A DNA stretch of 64,000 nt from Yoonia sp. (GTDB lineage Bacteria; Pseudomonadota; Alphaproteobacteria; Rhodobacterales; Rhodobacteraceae): positions 1-64,000 of the forward strand of contig NZ_JACUUJ010000015.1 in the NCBI RefSeq assembly GCF_014859355.1, in the 5' to 3' direction. Positions within the stretch are counted from its first letter, which is position 1; each line of letters opens with the position of its first letter. This document shows, one piece after another, positions 18,642 to 27,319 of the stretch. Made by a program: the position numbers and the translations under genes. The notes beneath the pieces were generated by a model. It searched no databases, had not been told where the DNA came from, and was given only the letters and a program-made list of their open reading frames with translations.

Positions 18642-18758
18642 GCGCGCACTTAATCCCGCAGGCGGGGGCGGGTCGGTTGGGGAGAAATCCCAAACGATCC
18701 ACCGGTTGGGCAAACGCCTGATCCCCCGCCGAGGCTGAAACCGGAAAAGGAAAAACAC

Positions 18759-19535
18759 ATGGCTCTTCCCGAGTTCTCCATGCGCCAGTTGCTTGAAGCT
18801 GGCGTTCACTTTGGCCACCAGACCGCACGCTGGAACCCCAAGATGGGTCGCTACATCTATGGGTCACGCAACGGCATCCACATCATGGACCTGACGCAGA
18901 CTGTTCCGATGCTGGATCAGGCGCTGCAAGTCATCCGCGACACCGTCGCCAAAGGCGGTCGTGTGCTGTTTGTCGGCACGAAACGTCAGGCGGCAAAGCC
19001 GATCATGGACGCCGCTGAAAAATCCGCGCAATTCTACATGAACCACCGCTGGCTGGGCGGCACGCTGACGAACTGGCAGACCGTGTCGCAGTCGATCAAT
19101 CGTCTCAAGCAGATCGACGAAGCCGCCGGAAACGGCTTTGCTGGCCTGACCAAGAAAGAACGCCTTGGCATGGAACGCGAGCAGGGCAAACTGCAAGCAT
19201 CGCTGGGCGGCATCCGCGAAATGGGCGGCGTGCCTGACCTGCTGTTCATCATCGACGTGAACAAGGAAGATCTGGCAATCGCAGAAGCCAAGAAACTGGG
19301 CATTCCTGTTGTGGCCGTGGTGGATACCAACTGTTCGCCCGACGGCGTTGATTACGTCATTCCCGGCAACGATGACGCAGCCCGCGCGATCGCGCTTTAT
19401 ACCGATCTGGCAGCACGCGCCGCACTTGACGGCATGACAGCACAATTGGGTGCTGCTGGTGTTGACATGGGCGCCATGGAAGACCTGGCCGAAGAAGTGC
19501 TGGCCGAAGAAGCTGCCGCAGCGCAAGCGTCATAA
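18759..19535 (+). CDS. rpsB: 30S ribosomal protein S2
   Basis: The 258-residue S2 protein binds late to the small subunit, near the 16S head-body junction. Landmarks are [24 protein letters not shown] at the start, the [14 protein letters not shown] block, [12 protein letters not shown] (about 104), and [25 protein letters not shown]. An alanine- and glutamate-rich C-terminal tail is typical of alphaproteobacterial S2. GGAAAAGGA precedes the ATG. It is followed by tsf, the usual rpsB-tsf pairing, with a hairpin in the 67-bp gap. Confidence 0.99.
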   Translation: MALPEFSMRQLLEAGVHFGHQTARWNPKMGRYIYGSRNGIHIMDLTQTVPMLDQALQVIRDTVAKGGRVLFVGTKRQAAKPIMDAAEKSAQFYMNHRWLGGTLTNWQTVSQSINRLKQIDEAAGNGFAGLTKKERLGMEREQGKLQASLGGIREMGGVPDLLFIIDVNKEDLAIAEAKKLGIPVVAVVDTNCSPDGVDYVIPGNDDAARAIALYTDLAARAALDGMTAQLGAAGVDMGAMEDLAEEVLAEEAAAAQAS

Positions 19536-19547
19536 AACAGACGGGTA

Positions 19548-19563
19548 GGGGGCCTATGCCCCC
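19548..19563 (+). other. rpsB-tsf intergenic hairpin
   Basis: A 6-bp all-GC stem, GGGGGC/GCCCCC, with loop CTAT lies 12 bp after the rpsB stop. There is no T-tract, so it is more likely a processing, stability or partial-attenuation element than a terminator. Confidence 0.5.
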
Positions 19564-19602
19564 ATCCGCAAACCACACGCATTCCGCACGAGGAGAGACA
19601 AT

Positions 19603-20475
19603 ATGGCAATCACCGCTGCAATGGTGAAAGAACTGCGCGACAGCACTGGCGCAGGCATGATGGATGCCAAAAAGGCATTGACCGAAAGCAATGGCGACAT
19701 GGACGCTGCGGTTGACTGGCTGCGCACCAAAGGTCTGGCCAAGGCCGCCAAGAAATCCGGCCGCACGGCCGCCGAAGGTCTGGTCGCTGTGGCTGTTGAC
19801 GGTGGCAAGGGTGTCGCGGTCGAGGTGAATTCGGAAACTGATTTTGTCGCCAAAAACGCCGATTTCCAGAAAATGGTCGCCGGGATCGCGCAGGTTGCAT
19901 TGGGCGCGGCTGATCTGGACGCGCTGAAAGCGGCTGACATGGGCGGCAAATCTGTCGAACAGACCGTGACAGATGCGGTTGCCGTGATCGGTGAAAACAT
20001 GTCCGTGCGCCGTATGGTAACCTTGAGCGGTGGCAAGGTTGTCAGCTATGTCCATAATGCTGCAGCACCCGGCATGGGCAGCATCGGCGTGTTGGTCGCA
20101 ATCAACGGCGACAACGAAGATTTTGCGCGTCAGGTCGCCATGCACGTGGCCGCTGCAAACCCTGCATCCTTGTCCGAAGCGGATCTTGATCCGGCTGTGG
20201 TCGAAAAAGAAAAACACATCCAGATGGATATTGCGCGCGAAAGCGGCAAGCCAGAAGCGGTGATCGAAAAGATGATCGTAGGCCGGATGAAGAAGTACAT
20301 GGCCGAGGTCACGCTTCTGAACCAGCAGTTCGTGGTAAACCCCGATCTGACTGTAGCAGAAGCCGCAAAGGAAGCTGGCGTTGAAATTACCGGTTACGCG
20401 CGCCTGGAAGTTGGTGAAGGCATTGACAAAGTCGCAGAAGACTTTGCTGCCGAAGTCGCAAAGATGCACGGCTAA
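19603..20475 (+). CDS. tsf: translation elongation factor Ts
   Basis: EF-Ts is the nucleotide exchange factor for EF-Tu. This 290-residue protein opens [26 protein letters not shown], the first EF-Ts signature, and has [13 protein letters not shown] (about 77-89), the Tu-contacting TDFV motif. It ends with the C-terminal module containing [26 protein letters not shown] lies 9 bp before the ATG. It is cotranscribed with rpsB and followed by an intrinsic terminator. Confidence 0.99.
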   Translation: MAITAAMVKELRDSTGAGMMDAKKALTESNGDMDAAVDWLRTKGLAKAAKKSGRTAAEGLVAVAVDGGKGVAVEVNSETDFVAKNADFQKMVAGIAQVALGAADLDALKAADMGGKSVEQTVTDAVAVIGENMSVRRMVTLSGGKVVSYVHNAAAPGMGSIGVLVAINGDNEDFARQVAMHVAAANPASLSEADLDPAVVEKEKHIQMDIARESGKPEAVIEKMIVGRMKKYMAEVTLLNQQFVVNPDLTVAEAAKEAGVEITGYARLEVGEGIDKVAEDFAAEVAKMHG

Positions 20476-20501
20476 GAACAAAGCCTTGTTTTGAACAAAC
20501 G

Positions 20502-20530
20502 GCCCGTGCGCGATGCGTGCGGGCTTTTTT
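20502..20530 (+). terminator. intrinsic terminator of rpsB-tsf
   Basis: A 10-bp stem, GCCCGTGCGC paired with GCGTGCGGGC (two G-U pairs) around the loop GAT, is followed directly by six T residues (20525-20530). Confidence 0.92.
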
Positions 20531-20676
20531 GTTGCCCGGGGATGGTCGGCTGAAGGCTGCCCGATAATTCACAGTTAAATCGCATAATCAGTATTATGTA
20601 ATATAAACTCCCAAACTATACTTTGGTTGATGAATAAATTATTTGTGTATGACGACTGAACTGTTACAGGACACTC

Positions 20677-21126
20677 ATGAAACGCTCACTTCTCATTCTC
20701 AACGGTCCGAATTTGAACTTGCTAGGCACCCGCCAGCCCGAAGTTTATGGCACAACAACCTTGCAAGATATCGAAAATCTGTGTGTCAAACACGCAGTTG
20801 CCCTTGGGGTGTCAGTCGTGTTCCGCCAGTCCAATCATGAAGGTGAATTGATCGATGCGTTACATGCCGCGCGCGGAACGCATAACGGTGTGATTTTGAA
20901 TGCCGGTGCTTATACACACACGTCGGTTGCCTTGATGGATGCGATCGCATCGATCCAGCTTCCTGTTGTCGAACTTCATCTGTCGAATATCCACGCCCGC
21001 GAAGCGTTCCGGCAAAAATCCTATATTGCGCCGGTTGCTGTCGGTCAGATTTGCGGGTTCGGTGCTGCGGGTTATCCGTTGGCGATGGACGCGTTGCTGT
21101 CTTGGCTTGGCGGAGACGATGCCTGA
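20677..21126 (+). CDS. aroQ: type II 3-dehydroquinate dehydratase
   Basis: AroQ dehydrates 3-dehydroquinate to 3-dehydroshikimate in the shikimate pathway. The 149 residues are normal for the dodecameric type II enzyme. Key sites are GPNLNLLGTRQPEVYG with the catalytic tyrosine at about 24, RQSNHEGELID (about 50-60), NAGAYTHTSVALMDAI with the substrate-binding asparagine and histidine, and ELHLSNIHARE with the catalytic histidine at about 101. The gene is preceded by an AT-rich region of about 140 bp that presumably holds its promoter. It overlaps the downstream LuxR-type gene by 8 bp. Confidence 0.97.
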   Translation: MKRSLLILNGPNLNLLGTRQPEVYGTTTLQDIENLCVKHAVALGVSVVFRQSNHEGELIDALHAARGTHNGVILNAGAYTHTSVALMDAIASIQLPVVELHLSNIHAREAFRQKSYIAPVAVGQICGFGAAGYPLAMDALLSWLGGDDA

Positions 21127-21880
21127 TTTGATCCGCCATCTTGTCGATCTGACCAATGCGCAAAGCGTTGAAGAACTGTGGAGCTTGCAAACCAGCAAGA
21201 TGAACAGCTTTGGATTTGACAGGTTGATCTATGGGTTTACCCAGTATCGCACAACGAAATCGCTTGGCGATCCGCAGGACTGGATACTGCTTTCAACGCA
21301 AACACCTGCATATATGCGAGTATTCATCGATTGTGGGCTTTATTTTGACGCCCCGATGATAAGATGGGCGCTGGCCAACAGCGGTGCTTGCAGTTGGTCG
21401 TGGCTTAAGGAAATGAGCGATGCCAACAAGCTGTCGGACCGCGAACGGCGCGTCTTAGAATTCAATCGCAAGATGAATGTGATTGCAGGCTATACCATCA
21501 GCTTTAAATCAATTTCTCCGCGGGCAAAGGGTGCAATTGCGCTGACAGCAAAACCCGGCCTGACCCAAGATATGGTGGATGAAATGTGGGCCGAACATGG
21601 TGATGCTATTGTCGTCATGAATAATGTGATGCATCTGAAATTACTGACCCTGCCCTATTTCGGCAATCGACGTTTGACCAAGCGGCAGCGCGAGGTGCTG
21701 GAATGGGTCGCAGATGGCAAGACGACACAGGATATTGCGGTTTTATTGGGCTTGACCGCTGCGACCGTTGAAAAACACCTTCGACTCGCGCGTCGGGCCT
21801 TAGGCGTAGAGACAACAGCACAGGCAGTCTTGAAGCTAGCCTTGCACAATCAAATGTTCATCATGGACGATGCGGCCTGA
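21119..21880 (+). CDS. LuxR-family quorum-sensing type transcriptional regulator (solo)
   Basis: The protein has 253 residues: an N-terminal autoinducer-binding-like domain (about 10-165) and a C-terminal LuxR helix-turn-helix (about 186-237, LTKRQREVLEWVADGKTTQDIA). No luxI-type synthase gene is in the window. In the ligand pocket, D77 and W95 match the canonical Asp70 and Trp85 of TraR, but the usual Trp57/Tyr61 pair appears to be Y65/F69, and the DP pair reads DAP. The ligand may therefore be unusual. The start at 21119 has GGCGGAG upstream and overlaps aroQ by 8 bp, so translation is coupled. Base composition is lower in GC than its neighbours. Confidence 0.88.
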   Translation: MPDLIRHLVDLTNAQSVEELWSLQTSKMNSFGFDRLIYGFTQYRTTKSLGDPQDWILLSTQTPAYMRVFIDCGLYFDAPMIRWALANSGACSWSWLKEMSDANKLSDRERRVLEFNRKMNVIAGYTISFKSISPRAKGAIALTAKPGLTQDMVDEMWAEHGDAIVVMNNVMHLKLLTLPYFGNRRLTKRQREVLEWVADGKTTQDIAVLLGLTAATVEKHLRLARRALGVETTAQAVLKLALHNQMFIMDDAA

Positions 21881-21926
21881 CGCAATTAAGTTCCAAATGA
21901 CATGCTGAAATGGTCATTTACAGATC

Positions 21927-21955
21927 AAAGGTCAGGTTTCCCTGACTTTCATTTT
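21927..21955 (+). terminator. possible terminator after the LuxR-type gene
   Basis: GTCAGG/CCTGAC with loop TTTC (21931-21946) is flanked by AAAG and CTTT, extending the pairing with one bulge, and followed by TTTCATTTTC. It is 47 bp past the stop codon. Confidence 0.6.
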
Positions 21956-22312
21956 CACCGTTAATTCCGCATAAACATAGTGTCCTGTGAGTGGTGGCCT
22001 AAGGCCCGTGGACTGCTGGTGCGCAGACTTGCAATTACAAGATCCTGCGCCCAGCGTTTTCACCTGATACCAGACCGTTTGGTGTCAGGTTGAAAAGGTG
22101 TTTTTCCAGGTAAGCGCCACTTTAAAATTCGTCCGCTCCATCCTACATGGAAAAAATGTGTAGGAAAAAATGACGTGAATGGACGTATCTATGCCGGACA
22201 AAAGATTTTCGGGACACGTGGAAACGCTGTTAATGTCTGGCGTTATTTTATCGCATGTATGATCGGTCTTCGGTCGCAACACGATTCATCTTTTTGATCA
22301 GAAGGCCGCCCC
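21956..22312. other. gene-free intergenic region with successive hairpins
   Basis: No coding region with a credible ribosome-binding site is visible between the LuxR-type gene and the CaCA antiporter gene. Structures seen are: GTCC..GGAC enclosing GGCC-TAA-GGCC at 21982-22012; TGG(T)GCGCAG/CTGCGCCCA with an inner CTTG/CAAG at 22017-22053; a 16-bp imperfect stem at 22057-22096; and TCCTACA/TGTAGGA with an 11-nt A-rich loop at 22141-22165. The first three follow each other almost without gaps, which suggests a structured RNA or a long 5' leader for the antiporter gene. I recognise no known RNA family. Confidence 0.5.
22057..22096 (+). other. long intergenic inverted repeat
   Basis: The arms ACCTGATACCA (22062-22072) and TGGTGTCAGGT (22080-22090) pair over 11 bp with one G-T, around a 7-nt loop. 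Outer TTTTC/GAAAA (22057-22061/22092-22096) extend it to 16 bp with a single bulged T. GGTGTTTTT follows, so it may work as a terminator for a short upstream RNA. Confidence 0.6.
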
Positions 22313-23302
22313 TTGTTTGAATTAACGTCCTACCAGTTGTTCGTGCTGGCCACCGGGGCCATGCTGTTTGGGCTGTATCTGCTGATAAAAGGCGGGGATT
22401 ATACCGTTGATGCGGCCGTTTTCGTCGCTCAACGCACGGGGCTTTCGCCACTGTTTATCGGCGCGACGATCATTTCTTTCGGCACATCGGTGCCAGAGCT
22501 TTTTACATCTGTGAACGCCAACTTGTCGGGTTTCCCGGGGCTTTCGCTGGGGAATGTTCTGGGCTCGAATGTGGCGAATATTCTGCTTGTGCTGGGGGTA
22601 ACGGCGGTTTTTCTGACTGTGACCGGCACGCCGCGCGCATTGTTCAAGGATTTGGCGATGATGTTGCTGGCCACGGCGATCGTGGCCGTGGGCATGATCA
22701 CCGATCACCTGACCAGCCTTTTTGGCTTGGGCATGTTCATCTTGCTTGTTGCGTTCGTCTTTTACCAATACCGCACAGACACGCTGCCGATACAGAATGA
22801 CGACGATGATGTTGATGACAGTGAACCCGTCATTATCGAAACCATGCAGGCTGCCATTCTCATTTTGCTGATGGGGCTAGTGGCACTGGCAGTCGGGTCA
22901 GAACTGCTTGTGCAGGGGGCTGTGGCAACGGGCACTGCGATGCGGGTTCCAGAGGCGGTGATCGGCATGACAGTCGTGGCTTTTGGCACCTCTTTGCCCG
23001 AACTTTCAACCTGTATCGCTGCAGCGCGCAAACAGTCCTTGGGGCTGATCTTGGGCAATATCATCGGGTCAAACACCTTTAATATCTTGTCGATCGTTGG
23101 TCTGACGGCCATGATCAAGCCGATCGGGGTTGATCCGGTGCTGTTGGGTCTGGAACTTTGGGTGACAGTCGGTGTGGCTGTGGTGTTTTCAGCCTGGATG
23201 CTGACCGTTGGCCGGCTGACCAGACCGATTGGGGCCGTGATGGTCTTCGGCTATGTCGTCTTTATTGTCGTGCAGTATCTGTTTTCCGAAACCATCGCCT
23301 GA
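22313..23302 (+). CDS. CaCA-family sodium/calcium antiporter (YrbG-like)
   Basis: A 329-residue inner-membrane exchanger with two inverted halves. Each carries the alpha-repeat signature: GATIISFGTSVPELFTSV with GNVLGSNVANILLVLG in the first half, and GMTVVAFGTSLPELSTCI with GNIIGSNTFNILSIVG in the second. An acidic linker (DDDDVDDSEPV, about 163-173) separates them. The start is a TTG at 22313 with AGAAGG upstream; the first ATG in frame would cut into the first membrane helix. It probably exchanges Ca2+ for Na+ or H+. The long structured region upstream may be its leader. Confidence 0.9.
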   Translation: MFELTSYQLFVLATGAMLFGLYLLIKGGDYTVDAAVFVAQRTGLSPLFIGATIISFGTSVPELFTSVNANLSGFPGLSLGNVLGSNVANILLVLGVTAVFLTVTGTPRALFKDLAMMLLATAIVAVGMITDHLTSLFGLGMFILLVAFVFYQYRTDTLPIQNDDDDVDDSEPVIIETMQAAILILLMGLVALAVGSELLVQGAVATGTAMRVPEAVIGMTVVAFGTSLPELSTCIAAARKQSLGLILGNIIGSNTFNILSIVGLTAMIKPIGVDPVLLGLELWVTVGVAVVFSAWMLTVGRLTRPIGAVMVFGYVVFIVVQYLFSETIA

Positions 23303-23320
23303 CGGGGTTGCGTCGTTGCG

Positions 23321-24358
23321 TCAGGCTTTCGATTCTATCGGCAATAGAACGCGCACCGTGGTGCCCTGCCCTACGATGCTTTCAATCGAAATGCGGCCTC
23401 TGTGGCGGTTGATGATATGTTTCACGATCGCAAGCCCCAGTCCCGTGCCACCGACTGCACGCGACCGATGGCTATCGACCCGATAGAAACGTTCGGTCAA
23501 ACGGGGGATGTGGTGCGCGGAAATGCCTTCGCCATGATCGATCACTTCGATTTGCACACCTTCGCTACGCAGCCTTGGCTGATTCGCCGCCGGCGACAAA
23601 CGCACGACGACCCTGCCGCCAGAAGCACCATATTTGATGGCGTTTTCAACCAGATTGGTAAAGACCTGCACCAACTGTCCGGTGTCGCCCGGCAACGTCA
23701 CCTGTTGCGTGGGCCGGTCCAACGTGACTGTGACATCAGCGGCTGCCGCCTGCGGCTCCAACCCTTTGATGACCGAGGCCAACACATCCCCGATATTCAC
23801 ATTTTCACGGGGCCGCACCCTTTCGTCATCTTCCACACGGCTTAGCGACAACAGATCGTCGACCAGCCGCGTCATGCGATTGGCTTCGTTGGTCATGATT
23901 TCAAGAAACCGGTCGCGTGCGGCAGCATCGTTGCGCGCCGCACCACCCAGAGTTTCAATAAACCCCAAAAGTGCGGTCAGCGGGGTGCGCAATTCGTGGC
24001 TGACATTGGCCACGAAATCGCGGCGCATCTGGCCGGCATATTCAGCGGCGGTCTGGTCTTCAAAAGACACCACAACATCGCGCCCGGCCAAGGCTGCGAC
24101 AACGCGGTAGGTTGTGTCGCGGTCCCCGTCGCGTCCCAGATATTGGGCGGTGGTCGGGGCACCGCCTTGGCGCGCCATCATGATGGCATCCAGCACGGCA
24201 GGTTGACGCAGCGCCGCGACGTGATGTTTGCCCAAAAGATCAGGGCCCAACATCGCGACAAGCGGGGCATTGACCGCGCGCACCCGTTCATCTTCGCCAA
24301 CGGCCATGATCGGCAAGGGCAACGCGTTGATCAGCGTGGTCATGTCACACGTTATCAT
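23321..24358 (-). CDS. PhoR-like histidine kinase without membrane segments
   Basis: A PAS-like N-terminal domain (about 8-100) is followed by a HisKA domain with the phosphorylated histidine in NVSHELRTPLTALLGF (H121). The HATPase_c domain has NLVENAIKYGASGG (N box), IDHGEGI (G1) and GGTGLGLAIVKHI (G2). The architecture and the ERFYRVDSHRSRAVGGTGLGL stretch are those of PhoR, which senses phosphate status through Pst/PhoU. Unlike E. coli PhoR, no membrane helix is present. No phoB, phoU or pst gene adjoins it here, so its partner must be encoded elsewhere. Downstream is the convergent antiporter gene. Confidence 0.85.
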   Translation of the reverse strand: MITCDMTTLINALPLPIMAVGEDERVRAVNAPLVAMLGPDLLGKHHVAALRQPAVLDAIMMARQGGAPTTAQYLGRDGDRDTTYRVVAALAGRDVVVSFEDQTAAEYAGQMRRDFVANVSHELRTPLTALLGFIETLGGAARNDAAARDRFLEIMTNEANRMTRLVDDLLSLSRVEDDERVRPRENVNIGDVLASVIKGLEPQAAAADVTVTLDRPTQQVTLPGDTGQLVQVFTNLVENAIKYGASGGRVVVRLSPAANQPRLRSEGVQIEVIDHGEGISAHHIPRLTERFYRVDSHRSRAVGGTGLGLAIVKHIINRHRGRISIESIVGQGTTVRVLLPIESKA

Positions 24359-24437
24359 CAGCTTTTCTTTCGCGGCTGCGGCCCTGTGGTTTCGCCATCA
24401 CCGGGCATACCCGTCTGGTTGTGTCAGCACGCGACAC

Positions 24438-24959
24438 CTACAGCGCGCGCAGGTCGGCGCGGAAACGGGCCGCGTTCTGTTGGTAATTCAGTGCTGATGC
24501 CTTCAGCCCGTCGATGGTCTGCGGGTCAAGTTCGCGCACAACCCGCCCCGGGGCCCCCATGACAAGTGATCCATCAGGGATCACCTTGCCTTCGGTCACC
24601 AGGGCCCCTGCCCCGATCAGGCAGTTCCTGCCAATCCGGGCACCGTTCAGCACCGTGGCCCCCATGCCGATCAGGCAATTGTCTCCGATGGTGCAGCCGT
24701 GCAAGATTGCCTTGTGGCCAATGGTGCAGCCTGCCCCGATGTGCAGGGGAAACCCCAGGTCTGTGTGCAGCACGCAATTTTCCTGCACATTGCTGCCCGC
24801 ACTGACCGTGATCTGCTCGTTATCGCCGCGCAGCGTACTGCCGAACCAGACCGACGCCCTAGCACCAAGCCGCACCTTGCCGATAATATAACATCCCGGC
24901 GCGACCCATGCGTCATCGGCGATGTCGGGGCTGATGTCATCCAATGCATAAAGTGTCAT
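24438..24959 (-). CDS. gamma-carbonic anhydrase family hexapeptide protein
   Basis: The 173 residues form a left-handed beta-helix of hexapeptide repeats ([18 protein letters not shown] through [13 protein letters not shown]) with a C-terminal helix. Metal-binding histidines fit [11 protein letters not shown] and GHKAILHG. The N-terminal [11 protein letters not shown] carries the conserved R and D of the family. Members range from carbonic anhydrase to carnitine-associated CaiE-type proteins, so the activity is not certain. Its start overlaps the gmk stop in ATGA. Confidence 0.88.
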   Translation of the reverse strand: MTLYALDDISPDIADDAWVAPGCYIIGKVRLGARASVWFGSTLRGDNEQITVSAGSNVQENCVLHTDLGFPLHIGAGCTIGHKAILHGCTIGDNCLIGMGATVLNGARIGRNCLIGAGALVTEGKVIPDGSLVMGAPGRVVRELDPQTIDGLKASALNYQQNAARFRADLRAL

Positions 24960-25594
24960 GTCATATCTCCAAATTCCGCTTGCAGGGCGCGGACGTGGCC
25001 CACCAGATCAGGTTGCTGCGACCGGCGCAGCCGTTCGGCGCTGATGATGGTTTTCAGCCGCTCTTGCGTTGTCGCCAGATCGTCATTGATCAAAACATAA
25101 TCATAACCATCCCAATGGCTAATTTCATCCCAGCTTTTTTGCATCCGCTTTTCGATGATTTCGGGGGCATCCTGCCCCCTGCTGACCAGACGGCGGTGCA
25201 ATTCCTTGATCGACGGTGGCAGGATAAAGATCGACAGCACATGTTCCTGAAGGCTGGAGTTCTTGATCTGCTGGGCGCCCTGCCAGTCAATATCGAACAG
25301 CACGTCGCGTCCCGCGTCGATTGCCGCCTTTACCGGTGCTTTGGGCGATCCATAGTAATTGCCAAAGACCAACGCGTGTTCCAGCATGTCACCATCGGAC
25401 ACCTGCTTTTGGAATTCTGGCGCGGTGACAAAAAAGTAATCCTTGCCGTTGACCTCGCCAGCGCGCGGCGCACGGGTTGTGGCAGAGACCGAAAACGCCA
25501 GTGTCGCGTCCCAAGTGCGCAACAGACCCGCCAGCGTGGATTTTCCAGCGCCCGACGGGGATGACAGGATGATCAATAGGCCGCGTCGTGACAT
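24956..25594 (-). CDS. gmk: guanylate kinase
   Basis: It phosphorylates GMP to GDP using ATP. The 212 residues have the P-loop [11 protein letters not shown] (about 9-19), the GMP-binding block [22 protein letters not shown], and [10 protein letters not shown] (about 98-107). The ATG at 25594 is chosen because GGAG precedes it; an in-frame ATG at 25609 lies inside yicC. It follows yicC by a few bases and overlaps the carbonic-anhydrase-like gene, giving a yicC-gmk pair as in many proteobacteria. Confidence 0.97.
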   Translation of the reverse strand: MSRRGLLIILSSPSGAGKSTLAGLLRTWDATLAFSVSATTRAPRAGEVNGKDYFFVTAPEFQKQVSDGDMLEHALVFGNYYGSPKAPVKAAIDAGRDVLFDIDWQGAQQIKNSSLQEHVLSIFILPPSIKELHRRLVSRGQDAPEIIEKRMQKSWDEISHWDGYDYVLINDDLATTQERLKTIISAERLRRSQQPDLVGHVRALQAEFGDMT

Positions 25595-25598
25595 TTGG

Positions 25599-26489
25599 TT
25601 ACTCCACATTCTGAATTTGTTCGCGCATCTGGTCGATCACCGTCTTCAGGTCCAGGCCGATCGCCGTTAACGCCGCAGACCCCGCCTTGGCGCAAAGCGT
25701 ATTCGCCTCTCGATTGAATTCTTGCGACAGAAAATCGAATTTCCGCCCCACAGGACCAGGGTGATCCAACAGATCGCGGGCAGCGGCCACATGCGCCCGA
25801 AGCCGGTCGATTTCTTCGGTGACATCGGCTTTGACGGCCAGCATGGCAAGTTCCTGCGCAATGCGGGTGGGGTCGATGTTGTCCACATCATCCAGAACGC
25901 GTTGCAAGGCTGCGGTCAGGTTTGCACGCACAACGGGCGCGCGCGCGGCGGCGGCGCTTGCGGCAGCTTTTGTCAGGGTATCAATGCGGTCCAGCTGTTG
26001 GGCAATCACGACGTGCAAGGCGGTGCCTTCCTGCGCGCGCATCTGTTGAAATGCAGCAATCAGCGGCGCAATATCGGCCACTAACGCAAGGGTCAGCGCG
26101 CCATCGTCCTGTTCGGGCTTTGCAGAAATGACAACCCCGCGCTGCGCCAGCACATCGGCCGCCGTTGGCTGCCCCAACGTTACACCCATCGCAAAGGCCC
26201 GTTCCTGCACAGTGTCCAACGCCTGTAACACGCGGTCCAGTTGCGCCTGATCAATCACAAGGGGCGCTTCGCTTTCGCCACGTTGCAAGCGCAGGTTGAC
26301 GGCCACATTGCCGCGCCCCAACCCTTTTGTCAGGGCCGCGCGCAGCGGGGCCTCCAACCCTTCGATGCTGTCAGGCAGGCGCAAGCGCAGATCAAGCCCC
26401 CGCGCATTTACCCCGCGCATGTCCCAATGCCACGATGTCGTGCCAAGCTGCCCTGTCAGGCTGGCAAAAGCTGTCATCGAATGGATCAT
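25599..26489 (-). CDS. yicC: YicC-family endoribonuclease
   Basis: A 296-residue protein. The N-terminal YicC domain begins [16 protein letters not shown] and contains [21 protein letters not shown]. The C-terminal DUF1732 domain contains [35 protein letters not shown] and a closing [10 protein letters not shown]. YicC of E. coli is reported to be an RNase involved in small-RNA turnover; that function is transferred by family. It is first in the yicC-gmk operon and divergent from the PAS protein gene. Confidence 0.93.
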   Translation of the reverse strand: MIHSMTAFASLTGQLGTTSWHWDMRGVNARGLDLRLRLPDSIEGLEAPLRAALTKGLGRGNVAVNLRLQRGESEAPLVIDQAQLDRVLQALDTVQERAFAMGVTLGQPTAADVLAQRGVVISAKPEQDDGALTLALVADIAPLIAAFQQMRAQEGTALHVVIAQQLDRIDTLTKAAASAAAARAPVVRANLTAALQRVLDDVDNIDPTRIAQELAMLAVKADVTEEIDRLRAHVAAARDLLDHPGPVGRKFDFLSQEFNREANTLCAKAGSAALTAIGLDLKTVIDQMREQIQNVE

Positions 26490-26575
26490 GCCCGTTGTCC
26501 CCTTTCATGTTCTGTGGCGCACCTAACGGCAAAGGCGCATCCTGGGCAACCCTGAGCCGCTGCCGAGTTAACCCA

Positions 26576-26590
26576 TTAATAATTTGTTAA
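26576..26590. promoter_or_regulatory. candidate CtrA binding box
   Basis: TTAA-TAATTTG-TTAA is an exact match to the alphaproteobacterial CtrA consensus TTAA-N7-TTAA. It lies between yicC and the PAS-domain gene, 87 bp before the latter's start. A further TTAA half-site (26568-26571) is adjacent. Confidence 0.55.
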
Positions 26591-26676
26591 GTGAAAAGTG
26601 GGTGAATCTTTGGTATCTTGCCACCACAGCATCACCGGATGTCGGCAGGTCAGACGTCCCAGATTTGAGGTCAAGG

Positions 26677-27318
26677 ATGAAACGCACCGATGACAGCCCC
26701 AGCCAGAAACGACAGTGCCTGCCGGGGGCCGATCATCCGGTTCTGCGCGGGCTGGAAACCTATTGGCACAGTTTGCGCCGTGCAAGGCGGCTGCCCCAGC
26801 GCACCGATATCGCACCCGACCAGATTGACCTGGCATTGCCCTATGCATTCATCTTGCAACGCGTTGCCCCTGGGATCGCCCGGATGCGCGTGGCTGGTCG
26901 GCATTTGCACGACCTTCTCAAGATGGATGCGCGAGGCATGCCTATCAGCACGTTCTTTGAACCGGCAGCACGCGCGCTGATCGCGGATCTGGTCGAAGCG
27001 GCCTTTCAGGAACCGGCCATTATTGCTGTCCCGTTGCTGTCGCATGGCCGGTTGCTGCGGCCCAATATGACCGGAACCATGCTGCTGCTGCCCATGAGCG
27101 ACGAAAAAGGTAACACGACCCGAATTCTGGGCGCGCTTGTCACCGACGGGATACCCGGCAACCGGCCTCGCCGCTTTTGTGTGCCTGACGGGGCGCTGAT
27201 CCGGCATGAAACATTTTGCCTGCATCTGGCAAGTTCACAGGCCATCCCAAGACCGCACCAGAAAAAAGGGCCAGACGCGCAGCGCCCGGCCCTTTCGCTG
27301 GTCATTGATAATACGTAA
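26677..27318 (+). CDS. PAS-domain protein (PAS_5 type)
   Basis: A 213-residue soluble protein. Its single recognisable domain (about 15-185) resembles PF07310/PAS_5. It runs from LRGLETYWHSLRRARRLP, through the core PYAFILQRVAPGIARMRVAGRHLHDLL and the MLLLPMSDEKGNTTRILGALV strands. No output domain is attached. Such proteins are common in Rhizobiales and Rhodobacterales, usually with unknown ligands. GAGG precedes the ATG at 26677. A CtrA-type box lies upstream, suggesting cell-cycle or motility-linked control. Its last codons contain the terminator of the convergent DAHP synthase gene. Confidence 0.8.
   Translation: MKRTDDSPSQKRQCLPGADHPVLRGLETYWHSLRRARRLPQRTDIAPDQIDLALPYAFILQRVAPGIARMRVAGRHLHDLLKMDARGMPISTFFEPAARALIADLVEAAFQEPAIIAVPLLSHGRLLRPNMTGTMLLLPMSDEKGNTTRILGALVTDGIPGNRPRRFCVPDGALIRHETFCLHLASSQAIPRPHQKKGPDAQRPALSLVIDNT
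27262..27295 (-). terminator. intrinsic terminator of the DAHP synthase gene
   Basis: On the minus strand AAAGGGCC pairs with GGCCCTTT around a 15-nt loop and runs into TTTTTT (27262-27267). It lies 25 bp past the DAHP synthase stop and wholly inside the coding sequence of the convergent PAS gene. Confidence 0.85.
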
Positions 27319-27319
27319 T

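Noticed and set aside
19357-20481. 374-codon open frame opposite tsf
   Set aside because: Antisense to a certain translation factor gene; no start context.
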